DNA of 64,000 bases from Vicia villosa (Eukaryota > Streptophyta > Magnoliopsida > Fabales > Fabaceae), in assembly GCF_029867415.1 (NCBI RefSeq), contig NC_081181.1:118731888-118795887 (forward strand), read 5' to 3'. Both the position numbers and the translations under genes were made by a program. Positions within the stretch are counted from its first letter, which is position 1. Each line of letters starts with the position of its first letter. Shown one piece after another: positions 55,945 through 64,000 of the stretch. The notes under the pieces are model-generated. The model was not told the DNA's origin. It saw only the letters and a list, made by a program, of their open reading frames with translations, and searched no databases.

Positions 55945-58900
55945 TTACTTAAATTGTGCTTTTATTTTATTTTTTTTATAAAAAATATATTAAAGTAGAA
56001 GGATAATGTATGAGTCCAAAACACATAAAATTTTATAACTTACAGAAAATACGCGAGAGAAGTTTTAAAAAGATGTGTTGTGGACTAATTGTATGATTTA
56101 CTCAATGAAAACAAAATGAATAAAAATTAGAATGATAAAATTACTAACAAACACTGTGTCAATTATCATGTCCAAGGCACAATGAGATGTTTGAAAAAAA
56201 ATTATTAATCGAGTTAAGAATCTAACGTTACAAGTTTGTACAGATACCAAAAAGATCGTTTAACATACACGATCTAACACACATCATCTTAAACGTTAAA
56301 ACACTATGAACAATAAACCTAAGTGATAATGCCCTAAAATCATTAAATACTAGAAAGCCATAAACAACCTAAGAACATGCAAATTATGCATAAATTAAAA
56401 GAGAGGGATAAAGAAAATTGTACATAGGTATTTATATTGGTTCAGTGCGTCATTCTCGCTCGCACCTAGTCCAATCTCCAATGGTGAATCATTGAAAATT
56501 AATTAGTCTTCCATTAATTTGAAACTCACAAGTGTCTTTTAGTTATAAAAGATAATAACTGACAAATTGAAAACTTAAATCAATTGATAAGCAACTCATA
56601 TATGAAACTTTATTCTTTTTGTGTCATACACAACCCACTTGGTATATATTCCTCAAGATCTTCACTGGACCTTGAATCAGCTTACCCTATCAGAACCAAG
56701 GCACTCCAAAATTTCGTTTGTGGTGATCTTCACTCGATCCTATTGAAAGTACCCTTTATAAGTCTTTGAACTGTCGAAGGAACTAGAAACTCCAAAGTTC
56801 GTCTGTAGTAATCTTCATTTGATCCTATCGAAATTTTCTTTTGGAGAAGAACTTCTTATTTTTCGTCACTTAATATCAATCTCCAGAAAAACCAAACACA
56901 AAATTGAATATTTTTCTGAAAGAAAATCTTCACAATACATTAGAAAACTAATGAACCTCCTCACACTAGATTTTCACACAATCTCATAAACTTGAAATCA
57001 TAACACATATAACGGTTTTTAATAGAGTTAGAAGATGATGATTTTCATAAAAAAATCTCACAGACACTTGTACAAAACCTTAAGAATCTGACACAAGAAA
57101 AAAATTTCTTCAAGTTTGAATTGAGAGAGAAAGTTGTATTTGCAAGCTATGAATAAATTTTGCAAATTTAAGAGCTAGAGAGAGAAAATTCAGTTTATAT
57201 ATGTGCTAGAGACATGCACTGAGAATGAGTAAAAATTGTCATTTGATTCGAGTCAAGAGCAAGAAATACCATTTTAGTCAAATAAAATTGGTTTTGGACA
57301 AAGTTGACAACTATAACAAAAGTTTTAAAAGTTTCTCCCTTATGGGCTAAGAACATGGTCCAAATAAATCTAGTGCAATAGTATATTATAACCAAACCAT
57401 GATAATTGCCTCCTAAAGTTTTAGTCCTTGAAGGGAAAAAGAGATCTAGATGGAGAAGCTCAAGAAATTTGTACGTAGAAACAAAATTGTTTGGCTTAAA
57501 AGATGCTCTTGTTTACTTTTCCATTAGGAAAGCACCACACAACTATTCTTTTGAAAAAGTTATTTTAGGTAACTCAATCACTTGTTCTTTGAAAACCATC
57601 TTATTAATCAGATAAAAGTGAACATGAACCAAACTCCTACGCCACAACCATGAATATTCACTCCAGGTGACTAAACATTTGGTACCACTCTTGGATACAA
57701 AGTCTAAGCTAATCATACAGAAGTTTTCAACTCAATAAACCTCAAACACCAATTTCTTATCACCCTTATGCTCAATAATGCAACCTAGGGTGTCAAAAGT
57801 TATAAAAAAATATCTTTGACGCACAATTGGCTAATGTTCAAGAGATTGTGTTTAAGCCCTTTAACCAACAACACACTACCTATGGTTATTGTGGAGGAAT
57901 TTCCCACAACACCTTATCCTAAGATCTTACCTCAATAATTATCTTCGTACGTCACGTGTTCAAGCTCTTTCTGAATAAAATCGATGAATATCAATGTGTC
58001 TCCTTTCATATGTCTTGAACAACCACTATCTAGAAACAACATTTTTGAGAGGAAATTCATTTAAATGTTTTTAATGCTTCAACATGCATTTCTTAAAAAG
58101 CATTTGATAACTCTTTATATGAAGATCTAAAATATGAGTCTGAATCACTTAACTCCAAGTTTTTTTCTCGTGACACACCATTAAGAATAGATGAGCCAAT
58201 TCATTTTCATTTTAACTTGAGTTGGAGGAGAAAAAATTTTCATCTTCTTCCCATAAAATGAAGGCTATACAACCTTTGGCTTTATGGCCCTTCTTATTAT
58301 AGAATGGTTGTTTGCTTTTATGCATAGTTAAACCTAAACAATTAGTCTTGTAGTGTTCCAGTTCAACATATCATAACATGGCACTTGCCTTTATTACTTC
58401 TTCTTATCTTCCCATTTCTTTAGTGGGTTAAATTTTATCAATTTTACTAATTTTGTATCCGGATGCTTTAAATTTTTTTCTTTACGTATTTGTTATAGGG
58501 TTTTAAAAATAAATTCATATCTTCTTCTTTCAAAGAATCTTCATTACTATTATTTTCATCTTCCTCTACCTCGGCCTTAGAAGTTAAGGCCTTCAAGGAG
58601 ATGTTTATTTTTTCCTCTTTAACCTTTATTTTATTTTCATATTTTCTTCACTTGTTTTGAGTCTCTTCAACTTGATTCCATGCTCGGTAAGATTTCCAAA
58701 CATAGTGGATAGGTCTAAAGTTTTAAGATCACTGGACTCTTTTATAACAGTCACTTTCGGTTGCCATTCCAAGCACATAGATCTTAACACTTTTTAGCAC
58801 AACTTCGGTTAGATAAAGTTTTTCCTAAATTTTATAGCTGGTTGATCATGCGAACAATGTGCATCTGCATGGAAGCCACAGTTTCATCGAGTTCCATATG

Positions 58901-59730
58901 GAAATCTCATATTCCTCTATTAACATGTGTTAATTTTATATTTCTTAACGTCTTTAGTTTTCTTATTGAGGACTTGAAGAGCGTCCCACATTGCCTTAGC
59001 AATTGTATAATGCGAAATTGATAAATACACATTAAATCTAAAGACGGAAATTATTATATTTCTAGCTTTCAAATCATAAGAGACTTTCTTAGTCTCTTCT
59101 TCATTCAAGTCCTTTTAGGAATTTATAATAGAAACACCATTGACGCTACTTTTTGGGAAAAAAGTTGTGTCCTTGATGACTACCCAAAGCATTTTATCTA
59201 CTATGGATGGTCTATTATATGCCCCTATCAGATCATCATTGCCATACTTATAGCTTTTAAAGTTACGAGACATAATTAATACGCCAACTTTTGATGCTAA
59301 TTGTTGGATTGGATATGAGCGTTGAATGGCCTATAGGGGTTTGAATAGACATTCACAAATTAAAAATTGTTTCATAAAGTTTTTCAAAATTAGGGTTTTA
59401 AAATTGCGCGGGAGTGGAAGTTTTTGAAAGATGCGCCATGGAATAATTGGATGATTTACTTAATGAACAGAAAGAGAATGAAAATTATAATGATGAAATT
59501 ACTAACGCAGAATGTGTCAAATAATAAAATTCAATGCACAACAATATTTTTAACATAATTTTATTATTCGAATTAAGAATTTAAAGCTACAAGTTTTTAT
59601 ATGTATAATCACCAAAAAGGATGTTTATTAGACAAGATCCAACATAAACATAAGTTTAAACATTAAAATACTAAGAACGATAAACCTAACAACATATCAT
59701 TCTATAAAGGGTTAAATATACAATACCCCT
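55945..59730 (-). mobile_element. Decayed Maximus-type copia element H, minus strand, RT missing
   Basis: Sequence at 56050-56330 repeats, diverged, at 59405-59700, marking the two LTRs. The right (5') LTR begins (plus coordinates) TGTTGGATTGG at 59302 and is cut by the Athila-type LTR near 59731. Next to it a mutated PBS (minus strand ATTAGCATCAAAAG) precedes gag. The left LTR runs from about 55945 to about 57190. Only gag, protease and part of integrase remain. Confidence 0.65.
57195..59273 (-). pseudogene. Gag-protease-integrase pseudogene of copia element H
   Basis: Gag starts at 59273 (MSRNFKSYKYGNDD) with a stop after about 50 codons. A segment at 59108-58920 reads LKARNIIISVFRF and AKAMWDALQVLNKKT, the copia gag core. 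Around 58300-58260 a mutated knuckle reads YNKKGHKAKGC, and near 58025 the protease DSGCSRHMKGD. Integrase pieces follow: CGAF (57540), ELLHLDLF (57460), CTRFIWTMFLAHKGETFKTF (about 57370-57310). The sequence then runs directly into LTR-like DNA, so the rest of integrase, RT and RNase H are gone. Confidence 0.7.
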
Positions 59731-60673
59731 TGTAATACTGTTGGCTGAAGATTTCGTTTAAGAAGAATATCCTTTGAAGAGTTGGAATTCGAAGAAAGAT
59801 GGTTACTGATGACCATTTCTGAGATTAAAAATGGCTACTGATGGCCATGTTTCGAGAATGTTGTTTGAGTAAGAGTAAAGATGGTTAGACTTGGAGCTAA
59901 TTCGAAGAGGATTATCTTTAAAAGACTTAAACGTTTTTGCGAAATACGTAAGGTACTGAGGCTGAACGTGTCTTCGTGGCATTCTCGATTCTGGTCACGT
60001 TGCCACGCGTCGAAAGGGGATTCAGGCGGGATGATTTGAATTTCGAAGTAGTTTTGTGTAACTGCACCAAGACAAATGGCATCCCAGGGAATCTTGTGGG
60101 CAACGTGGCATTAGATTAGCGTAGGACCGTTAGGGTCGAAACTAGTATAAATAAGGGTCTTAATGTTAGGATTCCGGGTGTTCATTTTGTACAAATCACT
60201 CACAAATCACTCAAGTATCAAATGTTTAGAGAACGAGTTCGCTGAGAAATGTACGTATGACACCAACATCAATTTAAATACATTTGTATTTTCCTTTATT
60301 CAAGTATCTTTTCATTATTACTGCTTTCATTTACTTTCTGATTGTTTACATTCCGGCATTTCTTTCATTTCGTCTAACTGATAACACAAAATTGTATCAC
60401 ATATTTGGCTTGATTTTCATATATTATTTCCCTATTTTATCTTAATTATGTTGCTTTATGTCGGTATTATGCTGGTATTTTCATTGTTTTAGGTTTTATG
60501 TTCGTTTTGAGGACTATTTGTGAAAAGGAAAGAAATGGAGCTAAAATCACTACTATTTGTGCCTAAAAGATGGAAAAGGGTGCTGAAGTAAGAAAGGGGT
60601 GCAAAGAGGACCCAATTGTGCAAAGTGCAAGCCCAGCCCACAAAGGAGCTGAAGCTCCCACTACGAAGAAGCC

Positions 60674-60832
60674 GAGACGCCCGTCTCCAAAGTCCAAGGG
60701 CCACGTCATCAAAGGAGACGTCCGTCTCCCAAGTTCACCCACGTCCAAAGGCCACGTCACAAATGGAGACGCCCGTCTCCACCTCTCCATTATTTTCTCC
60801 GCTTCTTTCTCACCAAAAGAGACGCTCGTCTC
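60674..60832. promoter_or_regulatory. Four GAGACG-NN-CGTCTC palindromes with CCACGTCA motifs
   Basis: Palindromes at 60674-60687, 60714-60729, 60765-60780 and 60819-60832, with spacers CC, TC, CC and CT. Interspersed are CCACGTCA at 60701 and 60752, a plant bZIP-type ACGT core. The block lies 150-300 bp upstream of the LTR TATA box, so it is a candidate enhancer. Confidence 0.55.
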
Positions 60833-60979
60833 CGAAGGATGAGGGACCCACCACTTAACCATTTTCTCCACTCTTTTCGTGGACAACTCCAAGTCCACTC
60901 ACCCCATGATTTTCTCAACTTCCCACTATCTCCACTACTTCTCACGTGATGCTGAAAAGCAACTCCCATTTCCATTCAC

Positions 60980-60987
60980 TATAAATA
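60980..60987 (+). promoter_or_regulatory. TATA box of the Athila-type LTR
   Basis: TATAAATA in CACTATAAATAGAG, with transcription likely starting near 61010. Confidence 0.6.
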
Positions 60988-62249
60988 GAGTCTGAGCATT
61001 CATTTGAGGGCATCCAAGTTTTAGGCGCGGAAGCGCTGTTCATAGTTTTAGGCATAAATTATCACTTTGTAAAAGTGGTAGTTTCTCACATTGAGGAACT
61101 ACCACACCATTAGTTTTAGGCCTACAATTTATGTACTCTTGGATCACAATCTTGCCGACATTATTTCAAAGCTTCATTCAAGTTTCAAGATTTGTTTTGT
61201 TCGTAATTTAATTCAAGTTCATTTCGTCTGCTTTACTTCCAGGTTTATTTATTTGCAATTATTTTAGTTTCTTGTTCTTATAATATTGTTTTATCATTAC
61301 AAATCTAGTTACGCACATGTTCATGGTTAGTAATTATAATTTCATGTTTAATAATTATAATTTCATGTTTAATAATTATAATTTCATGTTTGTTCCTTTA
61401 AGTATGTCTGGCTAATTAATTAAGATATCGGTATGTAAAGTAAGTTAACCGTGGGATCCGAAATAAATTGGCTTAATTATGTTTTATTAAATATCACTTG
61501 TTTTTGGTTTGTATGTCTAATTTAATTAGTAAGTCTTAAAATCAATAGAGCGAAAGTTTGAGGTCTTAAGACGGTCAAAGGTTAAAATCAATAGAGCGAA
61601 AGTTTGAGATCTTTAACTGGATAGTAGTCATAGGATATTAGTTTTAAGGATGGCGAAAGCGTATTAAAACTAATTAGAACTTATTTATTTTCAAAAAGTG
61701 TTTTTAAACCCGCGCGGGATGGCGAAAGCGTACGTTAGGGATATTAGCATGTTCCGAGTCAACAGAGCGAGAGTTTGAGATTAGGAGATTTAAGTAGATA
61801 ACGACTTCATAAAATAAGCATTTTATTAATTACGTTGTTTTCAAAAAGCGTTTCTAAATCTGGTGGGATGGCGAAAGCGTACATTAAGAGTTAGGATCGT
61901 AGTCTGAATCAATAGAGCGAGAGTTTGAGAGGAGGACTTTTAAATAACATAGTTAGTAAAGATCTTTGATTTAATTAGAATCTGGCCAATGGAACTTCGG
62001 ATCACCTAAGTTAGATGAAATACATACTGATATCCGTTTGTTATTATATTTTACCTAGATTTAAGATTTTAGTTTCCCCATTTATAAAAAAACCCAAATA
62101 TCATTAGCCTTAGCTTTACATAGTAACTTTAGATAACGGTAGGTCGATTTATAGTCCCTGTGGATTCGATATCTTTTAAAACTACGCGACACGACTGTGC
62201 ACTTGCAGTTATCCCGACTAATAGACACGCAAAGTCGCGATCAAGTTTT

Positions 62250-62267
62250 TGGCGCCGTTGCCGGGGA
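62250..62267 (+). other. Primer binding site, tRNA-Asp type
   Basis: TGGCGCCGTTGCCGGGGA, the standard Athila/Calypso PBS complementary to the tRNA-Asp 3' end. Confidence 0.85.
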
Positions 62268-62341
62268 CTATTAAAGTCGATATCGTAACTCGCTGTTACT
62301 CCGTAGAGACTAAGGCATTTTTTTTATTTTCATTTACTACT

Positions 62342-63847
62342 ATGTATCACCCAAACTTTTTCTATAACCCCCACTCCCAGTATTTCGAGGAATCACCTGG
62401 ATCCTATAAATCCGATCTCGAAATACTATTGGAGAATTTCAATGCTGCGCCACCGATTCATTCTCACCCAAATTACCTTTGCAACTCCCAATCTCAACAT
62501 TTCGAGGAACCACAAGAAACCTACAATCCAAACCTCGAAACATTAATTGGGGATTACAATTCGACACTAGCTTATCCTCAACCGAATTCCCTCTACAATC
62601 ACCAATCCCAACATTTTGAGGAACCACAAGAATTTTATAATTCCAACCAAACTTATCCTCAACCGAATTTCCTCTACGATCACCACGCCCAATATTTCGA
62701 GGAACCACAAGAATCCTATAATTCTAACCTCGAAACATTAATAGAGGATTTTAATGCAACAAAAACTTATCACCAACCAAATTTCCTCTACGATCACCAC
62801 GCCCAACATTTTGAGGAGTCGCAAGATTATCATAAATCCAACCTCGAAATCTTAATGGAGGAATTCATTGAAGTACAAACTCTCTCTAGGCTAGAATCTA
62901 TTATGACAAAGCAGTTTGAGGAAACGAAAAATGCAACGCTAGCTCCCTTTGAAGAACCTCAAGAATCCCATAATTTTAACTTCGAAACATCAATGGAGGA
63001 TTCCGATGAGACGCTAACTCACTCTAGATTAGAAGCCATGATGGAGCACTTTGTAGAGACACAAACCGTCCAAAACCAAGAGTTTATCAAACAAAGTCTT
63101 CAAAACAATGAAACCCTTAGGCAACTGACCACTATGGTTGAGTCCCTCGCAACTCACAACATGGCATTAGAAACTCAAATCTCCCAACTTGAACAAAAGT
63201 CGCTAGGACGCTTACTTGAGGAGTATATGGAAACAACCATTAGTGAAGAACAAATTGAAATTCCTGAGGAGAGTAATAATGAGATTGAGGAGAATGATTA
63301 TGAGATTGAGGAGAGTGATAATGTGGTTGAAGAGATTTCTAGTGAGAAAAGAGTGGATATTGAGAAAAATCCACCAACACCATCTGAAAGGGAGGTTGTA
63401 AAAGAGGTAGAGAGGGAAACACCTATTGTTATTCCTCTTCCCTATACCCCACCGATTTCTTTCCCGCAAAGTTTTATGGAAGCCAAGGTAGACTCCAAAT
63501 CCATAATGTATGTGAAGGTATCAGAAAATATCAACACTAATGCACCCTTATTTGAAGTCTTGCATAAAAAGAGAAATTTAGACGACCATGAAACTAAGGA
63601 TATCATTAGTGATAAGAGGGTAAGGTTAATCTTTGAGGTGGTGGATAACATCACTAAGCCCGAACTTGAAAAGATGAAACCTTTGATAGATCCAGGACCG
63701 CCACCGCGATTTCAAAAGAATGAACCACCCCACAGAAGAAAGAAAAGAAAAGGTGAGGGATATGTGAGATGGCTTGATAAGTGGCCATGGAAAACGAGGT
63801 TTGCTAAAAGTTCAACCGAGGAGTCATTCTCGAGAGAACCACCTTGA
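62342..63847 (+). CDS. Repeat-bearing gag-like ORF of a non-autonomous Athila-type element
   Basis: 501 codons from the ATG at 62342 (MYHPNFFYNPHSQYFEE). Residues 1 to about 185 hold five imperfect repeats of 27-41 residues around PNFLYDHHAQ, FEEPQESYNSN and LETLIEDFNAT. Residues about 235-290 form a probable coiled coil (ETLRQLTTMVESLATHN, LETQISQLEQK) like the C-terminal gag of Athila elements. Acidic EIEE repeats follow, then PYTPPISFPQSFMEAKV, resembling the Athila gag-protease boundary, and a basic tail (HRRKKRKGEG). No knuckle, protease or pol. After the stop comes sequence normally found downstream of Athila pol, so pol has been lost. It may act in packaging; the function is not known. 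Confidence 0.65.
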   Translation: MYHPNFFYNPHSQYFEESPGSYKSDLEILLENFNAAPPIHSHPNYLCNSQSQHFEEPQETYNPNLETLIGDYNSTLAYPQPNSLYNHQSQHFEEPQEFYNSNQTYPQPNFLYDHHAQYFEEPQESYNSNLETLIEDFNATKTYHQPNFLYDHHAQHFEESQDYHKSNLEILMEEFIEVQTLSRLESIMTKQFEETKNATLAPFEEPQESHNFNFETSMEDSDETLTHSRLEAMMEHFVETQTVQNQEFIKQSLQNNETLRQLTTMVESLATHNMALETQISQLEQKSLGRLLEEYMETTISEEQIEIPEESNNEIEENDYEIEESDNVVEEISSEKRVDIEKNPPTPSEREVVKEVERETPIVIPLPYTPPISFPQSFMEAKVDSKSIMYVKVSENINTNAPLFEVLHKKRNLDDHETKDIISDKRVRLIFEVVDNITKPELEKMKPLIDPGPPPRFQKNEPPHRRKKRKGEGYVRWLDKWPWKTRFAKSSTEESFSREPP

Positions 63848-63865
63848 GTGCTTGCACTCTTGAGC

Positions 63866-63914
63866 CGTCGAGCTATCGACGTTAAACAAAGCGCTGCGTG
63901 GGAGGCAACCCACG
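63866..63914 (+). other. Two adjacent hairpins after the Athila-type ORF
   Basis: CGTCGA-GCTA-TCGACG (63866-63881) and CGTGGG-AGGCAA-CCCACG (63897-63914), both perfect 6-bp stems. The second is the GGGAGGCAACCC element commonly seen in Athila-type 3' regions. Confidence 0.65.
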
Positions 63915-64000
63915 AGTTTTCAATTTAATGTTTTCCTTTTATTGTTTGAACTTGCAGATAATAAAGATATGGATCGCCTGTCACGTCTCGATCATATCTA
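63915..64000 (+). other. Continuation of the Athila-type element
   Basis: Noncoding, with TTGCAG at 63953-63958, a possible splice acceptor, before a short open stretch (ATGGATCGC at 63970). The element runs out of the window. Confidence 0.35.

Larger units (their letters stand above)
59739..62243 (+). repeat. 5' LTR of an Athila-type Ty3-gypsy element
   Basis: Ends CGCGATCA at 62243, seven bases before a tRNA-Asp-type PBS, as in Athila elements. The start is uncertain, TGTAATACTG at 59731 or TGTTGGCTG at 59739. TATAAATA lies at 60980-60987. The U3 part contains four near-perfect palindromes (60674-60832). The U5 part repeats the phrase AGAGCGAAAGTTTGAG (61552, 61591, 61764, 61913) and GGCGAAAGCGTA (61650, 61721, 61869). 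Confidence 0.7.

Noticed and set aside
60489..60975. Overlapping ORFs of up to 111 codons on both strands
   Set aside because: They fall in the palindromic U3 of the Athila-type LTR and have no recognisable domain.
62249..62251. TTG start for the Athila-type ORF, inside the PBS
   Set aside because: A plant ORF would start at the ATG at 62342; the upstream open frame overlaps the PBS by chance.

Overview
This window is plant nuclear DNA dominated by nested transposable elements. Very long Ogre/Tat-type LTRs (about 3.9 and 6.3 kb), Maximus/SIRE-type copia elements, a Cassandra TRIM and an Athila-type element together suggest a large-genome legume, most likely tribe Fabeae (pea, vetch, lentil relatives). 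That assignment rests on remembered element families, not on a search. Only one convincing host gene is present: a five-exon gene at 40596-42583 for a plastid-targeted UPF0114 membrane protein. There are no tRNA or rRNA genes and no CRISPR arrays.

Layout. 1-10600: Ogre-type element A (5' LTR fragment, a 100-N gap, gag-protease, an RT-integrase fusion made by internal deletion, 3' LTR at 6667-10600). 10601-18508: the 3' end of a second Ogre-type element B that received A, with a 3' LTR from 12174. 18509-26069: a Maximus-type 3' LTR, a minus-strand Ogre-like LTR remnant holding a hAT-type MITE with a perfect 8-bp TSD, and a minus-strand Cassandra LTR with its 5S-rRNA-like region. 26075-31095: a complete young minus-strand copia element with a perfect TSD and LTRs differing at 4 of 494 positions. 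31340-31780: an old copia RT relic. 32021-39754: a decayed Maximus-type element whose 3' LTR received a 1.9-kb CACTA element carrying a GRF-zinc-finger-like gene.

40596-55404: the UPF0114 gene and a segmental duplication. The 3' half of the gene plus downstream DNA (hAT MITE, MULE transposase) at 41521-49927 recurs at 50270-54013. The second copy is a gene fragment with an early stop and lacks 4.66 kb. A Mutator-type MITE with a 9-bp TSD sits in the end of the second MULE. 55945-59730: a decayed minus-strand copia element without RT. 59739-64000: the 5' part of a non-autonomous Athila-type element (LTR, tRNA-Asp-type PBS, a 501-codon repeat-bearing ORF).

The most striking signal is not protein coding. 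Elements A and B carry tandem families of short nested hairpins in transcribed regions. Between tandem units the paired stems change together (compensatory base changes) while loops and spacers stay constant. I count five families: three units after the integrase of A (5800-5968), two arrays before the polypurine tract of B (10791-11342 and 11429-11810), and two in the downstream half of LTR B (15588-16090 and 16136-17964). This points to conserved RNA structure in giant Ogre-type transcripts. Whether it has been described before cannot be judged from the sequence alone.
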